Translations under genes and position numbers: made by a program
The notes under the pieces: model-generated
The model's database searches: none
What the model saw: the letters and a program-made list of their open reading frames with translations, nothing else
Told to the model about the DNA's origin: nothing
Part shown: positions 1-11,254 of the stretch, one piece after another
Layout: each line of letters starts with the position of its first letter
Position numbering within the stretch: position 1 is the stretch's first letter
Source: Promethearchaeota archaeon
Lineage (GTDB): Archaea > Asgardarchaeota > Lokiarchaeia > Helarchaeales > RDOG01
Assembly (NCBI GenBank): GCA_011365055.1
Contig: RDOG01000017.1
Span: forward strand, 1-64,000
Reading direction: 5' to 3'
Length of the DNA stretch: 64,000 nucleotides

Positions 1-464
1 ATCCGCCAAACACTTCCATCGCATGCTTGAGTACTTAAATAACTACCACTAACAGTTGAACCTTCTGTCACAGTACCGGAAGTAGCTAATCCTGTTTTAA
101 TTTCAAGAGTTTCTCTCTCAAAATTATTCACTTGAATTTTAAGGGTTTTAACATAAAAGGAGGATGGTAAATCCCACGTGATCGTTTCTTCATTAGGAGT
201 ATCATAACCATTTAAAAATAGGTCATTATATGTACGAGATCCATCAATCCATTGAATGGTTGAAAGGGAACTTCCAGTACCAGATACGGGTAATATTTCA
301 GTTGTTGTTAAATTTGAATCGAAAGGAGAAGAAATTTCAGATTGATTATTATTTGATATCAAATTGTTAGCAGGGAGAAAATCAAAAAGAAAAAATATAG
401 GAATAATAAAAGAAAAAATTAAAGAAATAACGAAAATTTTACAATTATTTATTTTACTTTTCAG
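1..464 (-). CDS. Secreted or cell-surface protein, N-terminal part (cut by window edge)
   Basis: An open frame runs leftwards off the window edge. I placed the start at a CTG (464-462) because a GGTGA ribosome binding site lies six bases upstream and there is no in-frame ATG, GTG or TTG. The translated N-terminus has lysines followed by a hydrophobic stretch (about residues 9-29, ending FLFDFLPANN), which reads as a signal peptide or signal anchor. A Ser/Thr/Asn-rich linker follows, then a beta-rich segment (TIQWIDGSRTYNDLFLNGY). It is probably an exported surface protein. The family is not recognised, and the rest lies outside the window. Confidence 0.55.
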   Translation of the reverse strand, partial: MKSKINNCKIFVISLIFSFIIPIFFLFDFLPANNLISNNNQSEISSPFDSNLTTTEILPVSGTGSSLSTIQWIDGSRTYNDLFLNGYDTPNEETITWDLPSSFYVKTLKIQVNNFERETLEIKTGLATSGTVTEGSTVSGSYLSTQACDGSVWR

Positions 465-490
465 ATCATTTCACCAATTTTTTCGTATTA

Positions 491-1783
491 TTACTTTTTA
501 GTCCCCATTTTAATACCTGATTTAGCCATAACTGTTTTCATTTCATTGACAATATTATTTAACTCATCGATTTTAATATCTCTACCACTCAAACTGTATT
601 TTAAATCGCCAATCTCTTGTTCCAAGCTCTTCACCATGCTTTCCAAGCGATTTAATTTTCGTTCTTTATTTCGCATTTCAATTTCGATATCTTCTGCATC
701 AGCCATTAAATCAGTACCTTTTTCAAATTTTTGCGTTTTCGATCCTTCACCAGTTTGTAATTGAATCATTAGTTCTCTATTCTTGTTAAATAATGCATGT
801 ATTTGTCGTTTTGCTTGATCTAATTGTTGCTTAAAAGAATATGTATTCTTATCTAGAATTTTTATGTCTTTATCGTTTTGTCGTAAATCTTCACGTAATT
901 TTTTATTTTCTTCTTGGAGTTTTGAAATAACTTCTCTTGCATTCACATCTTTAATTCCAGTTCGCATGCTTACTTCCATGTCTTTAGCGCGCTTATTTTC
1001 TTTCTGGAGAATTGCGGCTTGTTCTTGGTATGAAACTTGTAAATCAGTAATTCTTTGTTGCAATCCTTTTAATTGCTGTTCGTATTTTTGCCGTTCAGTA
1101 TTGAATTGGAAAATTTTTCCTTCTTTTTCATCAACCAATTTTTCAAGTTCTTGCACTTTTAACTCTAAATCCCGTGCAGGAGATTTTGTAATTTGTAATT
1201 GTAACATTTTAATTTTATTTTCTAAATTTAATATTTTATCGTGATAAACTTTAATTTCAAATTTCTTATCAGCAACACTTTCTGGTTCTGCTGAAGCCGT
1301 TGCAATGTTAATGGCTTGAATTTTTCCTCCTCGCAGTAAACGCCGTTCTAATCTTCTAATCGTGCGTTTAATTTCTGAATTATTTTCTTTTTCTACTTGA
1401 ATTAATTCCCTGGTCTTTTTTAACTTGATTTGGTATTCTCTTTTTTCATTCACCCAATTGCGGATTTTATTCTCTAGACCTTGATTTTTAATCATCAATT
1501 CACTGATTTGATTATTTAAACTAACAAGTTCATCAGATGCAAGAGATAGTTCAGATTCTAGCTCTTTTATAGTCAAATTACCATTTTCTAATTTTTGATT
1601 TCTCGATTGTAATTCAAGAATTTGATCTTGTAATTGTTTAATTCGTATTTCATAATTATTTTTATCAAAAATTAATTCTTGAACTTGTTTTTTTAAGCCA
1701 TTAGTATCACTTAATTGAGCTAATTTTAGCTCCATGTTACTAATAAGTTTTAAAATCCGTTCTTCTTGACTATCTTTAGGCAT
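491..1783 (-). CDS. Long coiled-coil protein
   Basis: This 430-residue protein is almost entirely predicted coiled coil: heptad-like Leu/Ile spacing and Lys/Glu/Gln-rich composition run from about residue 5 to 420. It has no signal peptide, membrane segment or recognisable catalytic motif. A basic patch (RRLERRLLRGGK, about residues 142-153) interrupts the heptads near the middle. It lies 26 bases upstream of the truncated exported protein on the same strand and could share a transcript with it. A structural or scaffolding role is only an inference from composition. It is not recognised as SMC or Rad50, because both the Walker motifs and the hinge are missing. Confidence 0.8.
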   Translation of the reverse strand: MPKDSQEERILKLISNMELKLAQLSDTNGLKKQVQELIFDKNNYEIRIKQLQDQILELQSRNQKLENGNLTIKELESELSLASDELVSLNNQISELMIKNQGLENKIRNWVNEKREYQIKLKKTRELIQVEKENNSEIKRTIRRLERRLLRGGKIQAINIATASAEPESVADKKFEIKVYHDKILNLENKIKMLQLQITKSPARDLELKVQELEKLVDEKEGKIFQFNTERQKYEQQLKGLQQRITDLQVSYQEQAAILQKENKRAKDMEVSMRTGIKDVNAREVISKLQEENKKLREDLRQNDKDIKILDKNTYSFKQQLDQAKRQIHALFNKNRELMIQLQTGEGSKTQKFEKGTDLMADAEDIEIEMRNKERKLNRLESMVKSLEQEIGDLKYSLSGRDIKIDELNNIVNEMKTVMAKSGIKMGTKK

Positions 1784-2027
1784 CTGCTTCTACCAAGATT
1801 TATTGATACTGAAAGACCAGAGTTCTTTCACGTTCTTAAAAATAATTATAATGAGTAATTAAATATTTTATGAATAATAAACGTATTTATGTCATTTGGA
1901 ACAATTTCTTAAACTCAGCATCAAAAAATAACAATTACTTCTTATTTAAAAAAGAAATCTACTACCAATCATTTACAAATATAATTAGATATCATTTAAA
2001 ATAAAAATCTGTAAAAAGGAACAATAA

Positions 2028-3287
2028 TTATTGTTTATTTAGTTCTTCAACAAATTTTTCTAATTTTTTTTCTGATATTCCAGTTTTACTTGCGAGTTTA
2101 GCTAAATCTGCATTCTTAAATTCGTTTAATGATTTAATATTCCCATCTTTTATTAATTTTTCAGCAGATGTTTTTCCTAAACCTTTGATAGTCATGAGTT
2201 GTTTAAGAATATCTGTGCTTTCAATTGATTCATCTTCAACAAGTTCTGATCCCTCTTCGATTGACTCTAATTTAATATCACTTTTAACTATTTCGATGTC
2301 TTTTTTCTTCTCTTTTTTATGAAGGGATATTGGATTCATTCCAAGGACTCTTCTTGCTTCATTTATCCACCCCAAAATAGTATTTTTATTATAACCAAAA
2401 ATACTTGATAATTCAATGGGATCTTCTTCTGCTAGCATTTCTAAGGAATCAATACCTAAATCTTTTAATTTATTTACATCCTTTTTATTAAAAATATCAT
2501 CAATGGTAATTTTTTCTGTTTTTACTTTCTTAGATACTTTTCCAATAGGAGCGCCTCGATCAATGTCTTTATGAGGTTTTTTACCTAAAATTTTTTGGGC
2601 TTCATCAATCCAAGATCTCGTGATACTTTCATTTACACCCATATCCTTACTTAGGTCTTCTGGCTTTTCATCTGCAAGGATTTCAAGATTAATAATACCC
2701 AAAGCAGCCATAATTTTAGCGTTTGACCTGCTAATATCCTTAATTTTCTTCAGCTCAGCAATTGCACTTTCATATTTCATTTCAACGACAGCTTTTTTAG
2801 CTTCTTTAATCCATTTTGATATTTTTTGAACGGGTTCTCCCAAATCTTTTGCCAAAACCTTTGGGTCTTCATCAGCCAATTGTTCAACTGAAGTTACACC
2901 GCCTTCAACTAAATTCTTGATTTCTTTTTTAGACAAACCAGATAACTTGCTAGAAAGATTTTTCATATTCTCCTTAATTTTTTTCTCGATTTTTTTGATG
3001 GCTTCAAATTCAACTTCCCTTAATTTTATAATTTCTCTAAATTTTGTTCCCAAATATTCGACATTTTCTTGATGGATGGTCTTTCTTCTATTATCAATGG
3101 GAAGTCTCATTTTTTTCACTTCATCAATTGGGATACTAGCTCTTTTAATCTCATTAAAGCTAAAACCCTTTCCAAGTCTCTCAACAACGAATCTTGAGGG
3201 AGTTTTTACAAGAGGAACTATTTGTTCTTCAAGTTTTTCTTCTACAACGGCAACTTGTTCTGCCTGTGATTTTTTTGATTTTGGCAC
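2028..3287 (-). CDS. L13e-like ribosomal domain fused to helix-hairpin-helix repeats
   Basis: Residues about 30-108 (counted from the upstream GTG at 3296) resemble ribosomal protein L13e: GKGFSFNEIKRASIPIDEV is followed by the basic LPIDNRRKTIHQENVE, matching the GI.vD.RRrnk..E.lq.Nv core of eukaryotic L13e. After a charged helix come four modules of about 45 residues (about 124-170, 192-238, 275-321, 365-420). The first three follow the pattern G-[IV]-x-[NS]-[LV]-E-x-L-A-[DE]-E-x-P, ending W-I-x-E-A; the last contains KGLGKTSAEKLI, a classic helix-hairpin-helix. The GTG at 3287 is preferred because GTGAT precedes it at good spacing. A ribosome- or nucleic-acid-associated role is inferred. 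The fusion is unusual because L13e is normally a stand-alone large-subunit protein. Confidence 0.65.
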   Translation of the reverse strand: MPKSKKSQAEQVAVVEEKLEEQIVPLVKTPSRFVVERLGKGFSFNEIKRASIPIDEVKKMRLPIDNRRKTIHQENVEYLGTKFREIIKLREVEFEAIKKIEKKIKENMKNLSSKLSGLSKKEIKNLVEGGVTSVEQLADEDPKVLAKDLGEPVQKISKWIKEAKKAVVEMKYESAIAELKKIKDISRSNAKIMAALGIINLEILADEKPEDLSKDMGVNESITRSWIDEAQKILGKKPHKDIDRGAPIGKVSKKVKTEKITIDDIFNKKDVNKLKDLGIDSLEMLAEEDPIELSSIFGYNKNTILGWINEARRVLGMNPISLHKKEKKKDIEIVKSDIKLESIEEGSELVEDESIESTDILKQLMTIKGLGKTSAEKLIKDGNIKSLNEFKNADLAKLASKTGISEKKLEKFVEELNKQ

Positions 3288-3500
3288 GAGTATCACTTTT
3301 ATTCAAAAATGGATATTGAATTTCTAAATCGAAAATACCTTTATAAATTTTAAGAATTTATGAAGATTTTGTTAAAAGTTCCTTTTTAGCATTGAAGAAT
3401 AGGATGCATCCTAGTAATAAACACGTAATAGGATAAATAATTGAAAAAATAATGATAGAACTTTGCCATGCTAATATAAAAATCGAGTGAATTATACTCA

Positions 3501-3989
3501 TTAAAGATTAAAACGAACGGATTCAATCATTTGAATTAACGTAGGCTTCCAATCAGCAAAGATTTCTCGAAGAATGACAAATTTAAAATTAATGACTCGT
3601 TCTGTATGGTCATCATACCAAACGCCATGTATCTCATTAATAGGATATGGATGTCCCTTTACATGTTTAACCCTTGCTCCAATTAAATACTGAACAAAGC
3701 TTGACTGTATGTATTTCTGGATTCTTTCTTGAACCGGCATCATTTTCGAAAAATAAATGTCGAGTTCATTAATTAAATCACCATCACTATCTCGTTCATC
3801 AAAAGGAATGGTTTCCCAAGAATATTCGGCAGTTATATAGGAACCCCAATAATCATCAATTATTTCTTCTGAGCGAAATTCTATTTTACCTTTTGTTTTA
3901 TCGCCTTGTAGTTCATAAATATATAAATTTGTTGGAAAAAAGTTAATTACAATTTCAAGTTTCTCATTTATTAATTCCTTAATTGACAT
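3501..3989 (-). CDS. Hypothetical protein
   Basis: This 162-residue soluble protein is not recognised. It is mixed alpha/beta with many aromatic and acidic residues (DYWGSYITAEYSWETIPFDE; HGVWYDDHTERVINFKF) and has no signal or membrane segment. Only nine bases separate its ATG from the stop of the PAC2-family gene downstream of it on the map (upstream in transcription), so the two are almost certainly co-transcribed. A link to PAC2 function or to protein turnover is therefore possible but rests only on position. Confidence 0.75.
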   Translation of the reverse strand: MSIKELINEKLEIVINFFPTNLYIYELQGDKTKGKIEFRSEEIIDDYWGSYITAEYSWETIPFDERDSDGDLINELDIYFSKMMPVQERIQKYIQSSFVQYLIGARVKHVKGHPYPINEIHGVWYDDHTERVINFKFVILREIFADWKPTLIQMIESVRFNL

Positions 3990-3998
3990 GTTATCAAC

Positions 3999-4784
3999 CT
4001 AGCGAATATATCCAAGATCTTCTGCTTTAGGCCCTTTAGTTTTCTTTTTCTTCTTCTTAATTAATGATTCATAAAAGTCTCTTGCTTGACCTGCTTTATC
4101 TTTTAGTTCCTCAATATCAATATCTACCTTGATATATTCAGAAAGAAAATTAACAAGAGAAATGGATGAATTTAAATCTTCTATAAAATGAGGATATGTC
4201 TCACTGAGTAAAATACAACCGTCAATGCCGTATTCCATTTTTAAAAAAGCGACTACCAACCCATTCATTCCTGTAACTGCACCCCGAATGAAATTTTTCA
4301 CCCCAAATATTTTGAATTTTTCGATATCATCAGGATTTGTTACTGTCATAAAAATTTTTGGAGTATCTTTTGGAGTATTAACAGGAGTTGCTGCTAATGA
4401 AATAATAAATCTTACATTGAGTTTATGTAAATTGTCCGAAATTACTGCAGATAAATTATTTGTACCCATAATAGATTTTGGTTGTGCATCTCCTGTTATT
4501 AAAATTAAATCCATTTCTAAATCATCATTATGATACATATAAAATTCGATTTTTGGAGCATTAAATGTTCCATCGTTCTCGATTATAATATTACTGGGAA
4601 GAGCAGTGCTATAAATGTCTAATATTTTCTCTGTTTGAGGTTTTAATTTTTTTATAATATGGTCAACAGCATTTTTACCGACCATTCCCATTCCAGGCAT
4701 TGCATGGATTGCTATTGGATCTTTCAATTTGATTTGATCTAACGGGATGTGTTCTTTTAAATATGTTCTAAAAATTCTTTCCAT
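3999..4784 (-). CDS. PAC2-family protein (proteasome assembly chaperone-like)
   Basis: The protein opens with a strand followed by the glycine-rich AMPGMGMVGKNAVDHIIKKL, the signature of the PAC2 family (Pfam PAC2, archaeal COG2047/COG1938 type). The family core continues with ILDIYSTALPS, an acidic ITGDAQP strand and a C-terminal helical region. Archaeal PAC2 proteins are related to eukaryotic proteasome assembly chaperone 2; their function in archaea is mostly unproven. The ATG at 4784 (MERIFRTYL) is preferred over one nine codons upstream, since the upstream residues look non-coding. It ends in a lysine-rich stretch (KKKKKKTKG). Other proteolysis genes (CDC48, psmA, psmB) lie within 13 kb. 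Confidence 0.8.
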   Translation of the reverse strand: MERIFRTYLKEHIPLDQIKLKDPIAIHAMPGMGMVGKNAVDHIIKKLKPQTEKILDIYSTALPSNIIIENDGTFNAPKIEFYMYHNDDLEMDLILITGDAQPKSIMGTNNLSAVISDNLHKLNVRFIISLAATPVNTPKDTPKIFMTVTNPDDIEKFKIFGVKNFIRGAVTGMNGLVVAFLKMEYGIDGCILLSETYPHFIEDLNSSISLVNFLSEYIKVDIDIEELKDKAGQARDFYESLIKKKKKKTKGPKAEDLGYIR

Positions 4785-4906
4785 TAAAAATCTCCATTTT
4801 AATAGTATCAAATAGAAGTATAATAAATTTACATTTTATTTATAATAAAAAAATTAACACGTTAAATTTAAAAAAAAGAAATAAAGTGGAAAAAGTTTTC
4901 GAATAT

Positions 4907-5263
4907 TTATTTTTTAGCCTTTTTAGCTTTCTTTGGTTTTTCGTCTTCGCCTTCTTCTTCGTCTTCTTCCTCCTCTGGAAACGCCTCAGAACCTTCAATT
5001 TTGGTCTCAAGTACTTTCTTTGAATTTGGACTTAAAATACAAATTAATTTTTCTTTCCCAAGTTCTTCAATTTCAACAATCCACAGATTCTTTGGAGGCG
5101 TTTTACCCACATCAGCTTTTGGATTTGCTTTGATCCAAGCTTCAGTGTTCTTAGGAGACATTTTCTCAATGTTAAAGACTGCTTCGGGATATTTTCCATC
5201 GAAATCTTCTACTCTTTTATCTGAAAGTGCAATTTCAATTGCATCATCTTCATCAAATGGCAT
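4907..5263 (-). CDS. Small acidic protein with Lys-rich tail
   Basis: This protein of about 118 residues has a compact N-terminal part (MPFDEDDAIEIALSDKRVED ... NLWIVEIEELGKEKLICILS), then a run of Glu/Asp and a C-terminal Lys/Ala tail (KPKKAKKAKK). The alternative ATG five codons upstream (5278) is less likely, because GAGAGATG sits at ribosome-binding distance from the ATG at 5263. Charged tails like this occur on nucleic-acid- or ribosome-associated proteins, but no family is recognised and no function is claimed. Confidence 0.7.
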   Translation of the reverse strand: MPFDEDDAIEIALSDKRVEDFDGKYPEAVFNIEKMSPKNTEAWIKANPKADVGKTPPKNLWIVEIEELGKEKLICILSPNSKKVLETKIEGSEAFPEEEEDEEEGEDEKPKKAKKAKK

Positions 5264-5390
5264 AAAAACATCTCTCATTAAAAATTGAATATTTCAATCT
5301 TTAGAAAATTAATAAATTTACTATTTTAAATTTTTTTAATCAAAATTTTATTATTTTAGAATTTATTATAAATAAATGGTGTAAGAAATA

Positions 5391-6242
5391 ATGACAATAT
5401 TAAATGATTTGAGGGAAGAATACATCCACACTAATGGCATCAATCTCCATACAATTATTTCTGGGTCGGGGAAGGCACTTGTTCTACTGCACGGATTTCC
5501 AGATTTTTGGTATGGATGGAAAAATTTAATTCCCGAATTACAAAAAGATTTCCAATTGATAATTCCAGATTTAAGAGGCTATAATACTTCAGATAAACCT
5601 GAAGGAATACAAAATTATAAAATTGAGATTTTAATTGAAGATGTTCGGGGGATATGTGAGGCTTTAAAATTAGATAAGATATATCTAGCAGGTCATGATT
5701 GGGGAGGGATAATTTCATGGGTTCTAGCTGAAAGATATCCTGAATTAGTGGAGAAATTAATCATTTTAAATGCACCACATCCAGTGATTTTTCAAAAGAC
5801 CATGAAGGAAGATATACAACAAAAAAAAGCGAGTGTTTACGTTATGCAATTTCAAAAAGAAGGCGGTGAAATATTCTTATTTGAAAATGATTTTTTTGCT
5901 TTAAAATTTAGTGTGTTTGAAAATACTAAAAATAGAAAGGCTTTCAGTAAAGCAGATAAAGAAAAATATAAGTCTGCGTGGTCCCAACCAAATGCAGTCA
6001 AATCGGCCGTGAATTACTATAAAGCCTTTGTAGAACCCTACCAAGGAACTGGAAAAATAGACGTTCCAACATTAGTAATTTGGGGTATGAAAGATGATTA
6101 TCTTAAACCTGTTCAATTAGAATACTTACCAGAATACGTGAAGAAGTTAAAAATAGTAAAAAGTGAAAAATCGTCACATTGGATAATGTATGATGACCCT
6201 GAGCTAGTAATTATGAATATCAAAGAATTTTTAAAAAAATAG
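5391..6242 (+). CDS. Alpha/beta hydrolase, epoxide-hydrolase-like
   Basis: This is a 283-residue alpha/beta hydrolase fold enzyme. The oxyanion-hole motif HGFP (34-37) is followed by WYGW and the nucleophile elbow GHDWGG with Asp103. Aspartate as nucleophile is typical of epoxide hydrolases and haloalkane dehalogenases rather than esterases. PDLRGY and the C-terminal SSHWIMYDDPE supply the usual catalytic histidine, and WGMKDDY gives the acid. Epoxide hydrolase is the best guess because the cap contains tyrosine pairs (NYYKAF) and HGFPDFWYGW is the typical epoxide hydrolase sequence; substrate is unknown. It converges on CDC48 with only seven bases between the stops. Confidence 0.85.
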   Translation: MTILNDLREEYIHTNGINLHTIISGSGKALVLLHGFPDFWYGWKNLIPELQKDFQLIIPDLRGYNTSDKPEGIQNYKIEILIEDVRGICEALKLDKIYLAGHDWGGIISWVLAERYPELVEKLIILNAPHPVIFQKTMKEDIQQKKASVYVMQFQKEGGEIFLFENDFFALKFSVFENTKNRKAFSKADKEKYKSAWSQPNAVKSAVNYYKAFVEPYQGTGKIDVPTLVIWGMKDDYLKPVQLEYLPEYVKKLKIVKSEKSSHWIMYDDPELVIMNIKEFLKK

Positions 6243-6249
6243 AAGAATA

Positions 6250-8538
<2,289 letters not shown>

Positions 8539-8565
8539 TCAATCCATATCTATAAAATTTAATTA

Positions 8566-9123
8566 TTATAAAATTTTTTTCTTCAATTCATTCAGTTCTA
8601 ATAATAAAAGTTCTCCTTTTTGTTTTGCATCTCTTAAATGGATGATTTCTTTTTGTAAATCATCTTCTATATCCTTTAATTTTTTATAACGTTCCATATG
8701 ATCTTTAATTTCTGTTAATTTATGCATTCTTTTTTCTATTTCGTGTAAATTATCTAAATATGGTGTTTCTTCAACTACTTCAACCTCGATTTCATCTTCG
8801 TCGGTATCGGGTAGAGATGACAAAGATTGAATTTCGAACATGTTTGGAGAAATATCAATTAATATACGTTTTGATTGAGTGATTTTATAAAATTTTTTAC
8901 TTCTTCCAACGGATTTTTGACCTCTCTTTTCAATAAAACTTTCAAGAAATCCGCAATTTTCTAAATCTTCTAAATGTCTTAAAATCGCTTGTTGACCTTT
9001 GTCTAATTCCTTTGATAAATCGGTTAAATATCTAGGTCTTTCACTAAGCATTTCTAGAATCTTACGACGGGTTTCATTACCTAAAATTCTCATTAATTCA
9101 AATAAATCAGGTTCATCATCCAT
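8566..9123 (-). CDS. ArsR-like winged-helix regulator with C-terminal coiled coil
   Basis: The first 80 residues form an ArsR-type winged helix (LMRILGNETRRKILEMLSER, then recognition helix and wing GQKSVGRSKKFYKI). The second half is a charged coiled coil (about 115-183). Archaeal proteins of this layout are predicted transcription regulators that dimerise through the coiled coil. The gene sits 33 bases upstream of cdc48 and 12 bases downstream of another winged-helix gene, so it probably belongs to the cdc48 transcript and may control it. That control is inferred. Confidence 0.85.
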   Translation of the reverse strand: MDDEPDLFELMRILGNETRRKILEMLSERPRYLTDLSKELDKGQQAILRHLEDLENCGFLESFIEKRGQKSVGRSKKFYKITQSKRILIDISPNMFEIQSLSSLPDTDEDEIEVEVVEETPYLDNLHEIEKRMHKLTEIKDHMERYKKLKDIEDDLQKEIIHLRDAKQKGELLLLELNELKKKIL

Positions 9124-9135
9124 ATATTTACCATC

Positions 9136-9861
9136 TCAAGCAAGATTTTCATACATTTTTTCTTTAGACTCATCAACCATGAATGAATTTAAATAATAAA
9201 TTCTTTTATTTTCCGATAACGAATCAAATAATTTTTTGATCAATTTTTCCTTAAATTTCTCATTTTTGTCTATTAATTTTTCATCAGAAATTTCTGGAGA
9301 CAGCTTATTTGTTTCTGTCATTATTTTTCCCGATTGATAAGTTGCATTTCCTTCGAAATCGTTCGATTCTGTAAGCCATTTTAATCGTACGAAATCGTAT
9401 CCTTTGTACCATCCAATATACCTGAAATTCGAAAACCATGTTCCTTTTAATGTATTCAAGAATTCATCGCGAGTTATATTGGTACCAAATATCGTTTTGA
9501 TTCCTAATTTATTATTTTGAAATTGTTTTTCATCCTTAATCATTTTATTAATTTGATCAGAAAAATATAAAATAGCTTTGTTAGTCAACAAATAATCATT
9601 ATTCAATTTCTTTAAAAAACCCTTTTCTTCCAGTCGCTTTAAACTTCTCGACAATATTTGTTGATGAGTATTTAGTTTTCTTTTAATTCCTTGAAAAGAT
9701 AGTATGGAGTTTGAATTATTTTTAATGCTCTCTATTGTTAATAGGGCTATAATATCTTGTTCATATTCATCCATTTCGAGAAAGTCAAATTCTTGTTTCA
9801 ATTCTCCCGTTTGAATGTAATTTTCCAATGGTTTATTATTTAAATTCCAATTAAATTCCAT
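9136..9861 (-). CDS. Winged-helix protein, first gene of the cdc48 run
   Basis: This protein of about 241 residues has a central MarR/ArsR-like winged helix. LLTIESIKNNSNSILSFQGI leads into LNTHQQILSRSLKRLEEKGF, the recognition helix, followed by LLTNKAILYFSDQI. The C-terminal 120 residues are mixed alpha/beta with a WFSNFRYIGWYKGYDFVRLK segment that I do not recognise; they could sense a ligand. I prefer the ATG at 9861 over the one at 9867 because GGAG sits at better distance from it. It is the promoter-proximal gene ahead of the ArsR-like gene and cdc48. Confidence 0.8.
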   Translation of the reverse strand: MEFNWNLNNKPLENYIQTGELKQEFDFLEMDEYEQDIIALLTIESIKNNSNSILSFQGIKRKLNTHQQILSRSLKRLEEKGFLKKLNNDYLLTNKAILYFSDQINKMIKDEKQFQNNKLGIKTIFGTNITRDEFLNTLKGTWFSNFRYIGWYKGYDFVRLKWLTESNDFEGNATYQSGKIMTETNKLSPEISDEKLIDKNEKFKEKLIKKLFDSLSENKRIYYLNSFMVDESKEKMYENLA

Positions 9862-9867
9862 AATCAT

Positions 9868-10362
9868 ATCTCCATCTACAAGAATATTAACCGATAGGAT
9901 AATATAAATTTTCTTAATTTAATTGACTAAACTTTTGTGATTTTTATATTAAAATCTTATTTTATACTATGTTAATTCAATTTTTTAATGACTAGGTTTT
10001 TTGATAAAAATTAAATTATCTAAATAAACAACTTCTTATAAAATCGTTATGAATATACTAAAATATGGCAAGTTAATCTTGCAATGAAAGAAAAAATAAT
10101 ACTTGAAAAAGAATTTATGTAAAAAATAGAGACATTTGGTATTATAAATGAGAATTAGTTTGATTGATAGTGATATCTTGGTCAACTATTCTTTTAAGAT
10201 CTTGAAATAATAGTTGAGAAAGCATTCCAAATAAAAAATATTATAAAGAATATTCTAATTTTTTATTGTAAGACTCTCTTTCGATTTCAACGAAATTACT
10301 ATCATTAAAAAAAAATGAAATTAAGGTTTAAATTCTTTTATTTTGAAGTTAATTTGATACTT
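9868..10362. other. Non-coding stretch, about 495 bases
   Basis: This is very AT-rich DNA with no open frame of useful length on either strand (the longest ATG-started frame I could read on the plus strand is 12 codons). It must contain the promoter of the minus-strand winged-helix/cdc48 run at its left end. I saw no tRNA-like cloverleaf, strong inverted repeat or repeat array. Confidence 0.5.
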
Positions 10363-10779
10363 CTACGCAAAATACTTTGTAATCAAAACCTTTATTATTG
10401 GTTTGACTTCTTCTAAGTTAACAAGGGCAAGATTCTTGTATTTTTCGCAAGAGATATTTATTTCGAATAATAAAAGTCTTAACTTTTGTCTTAAGATTTC
10501 TATTTTATCCTGTTCTTCTGATTTAACAAGTATGGCTGCAGAAAATTCTTCATTCGATTCTAATATGAAATAATTAGTTGCTTGCCGAATTTCATCTAAA
10601 GGTAAATTTTCATTTGTTAACGTGCACATAAATGATTCACAAGCTCCTAAAAGGTCACTTAAAAGTAAAAGATCATTTTCAGTTAAAATCCCCGTAAAAC
10701 AATTTCCATAGAAGTATTTTTTGTTTAAAGTAATTATTATTACTTCAATAAATTTCATCAAAAACTTGTTTTCATACAT
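10363..10779 (-). CDS. Small protein, possible longin/roadblock-like domain
   Basis: This 138-residue protein starts with a hydrophobic strand pair, then a helix (NDLLLLSDLLGACESFMCTL), strands (NYFILESNEEFSAAILVKSE) and a final helix (EILRQKLRLLLFEINISCEK). This is the order and spacing of the small longin-like proteins at 44-46 kb, although identity is low. Such domains in Asgard archaea are thought to partner small GTPases. The start has an excellent GGTGAT ribosome binding site six bases upstream of the ATG. It stands alone between two long non-coding stretches. The fold assignment is tentative. Confidence 0.6.
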   Translation of the reverse strand: MYENKFLMKFIEVIIITLNKKYFYGNCFTGILTENDLLLLSDLLGACESFMCTLTNENLPLDEIRQATNYFILESNEEFSAAILVKSEEQDKIEILRQKLRLLLFEINISCEKYKNLALVNLEEVKPIIKVLITKYFA

Positions 10780-10809
10780 TTTGCATCACCAAAGTAATTG
10801 TTACGCAAT

Positions 10810-10854
10810 GGAAAGCTAGTCTTTTAAATTGAAGGTTCTTTTAGTTAGCTTTCC
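10810..10854. repeat. Inverted repeat, 9-base arms
   Basis: GGAAAGCTA at 10810-10818 is matched by its exact reverse complement TAGCTTTCC at 10846-10854, with 27 bases between. It lies about 30 bases upstream of the start of the minus-strand gene ending at 10363, so it could be an operator or a 5' leader hairpin. Confidence 0.6.
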
Positions 10855-10899
10855 TGCATATATAATCGTTATAAATCCTTAATAAAATATTATCATAGC

Positions 10900-10929
10900 G
10901 GAAAGTTCCAGAACTATTTGGAACCTTCC
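10900..10929. repeat. Inverted repeat, 10-base arms with one wobble
   Basis: GGAAAGTTCC (10900-10909) and GGAACCTTCC (10920-10929) pair over 10 positions, nine Watson-Crick and one that can be G-U in RNA, around a 10-base loop. It shares the GGAAAG start with the inverted repeat 90 bases to the left. Confidence 0.6.
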
Positions 10930-11228
10930 TCTGATCATTTTAATTAATTAAGAAAAAAGCATTTGAGATGTTAAAAAAATGGATTTTTCCGGGTTTAAAA
11001 AAGATATTTCCAAGATGTTTTCGTTTGAAAAATGCATTTTTCCAATAATATTATTAAAAGATGTTAAACTTGGTTAATTTCTATCACAATCTTTGAGCAA
11101 AGTACTTTGCGTCAGATGAAAAGATAAATAATAAAAGATCTTAGAGTGTCAAAGAAATTAGTTTATTAAGAATTGGAGAATATAATTTTCAACATTATAC
11201 CGATAAAAATATTAATTTAAGGATTTTC

Positions 11229-11254
11229 TAGAGAAATATTTAGCATTTTCTCTA
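11229..11254. repeat. Inverted repeat, 8-base arms
   Basis: TAGAGAAA (11229-11236) and TTTCTCTA (11247-11254) are exact reverse complements with a 10-base loop. It lies about 340 bases before the HAD/methyltransferase gene. No following T-run marks it as a terminator. Confidence 0.5.

Noticed and set aside
864..1244. 126-codon frame on the plus strand
   Set aside because: It lies wholly within the coiled-coil gene on the other strand and has Ser/Phe-rich antisense composition; it is a shadow frame.
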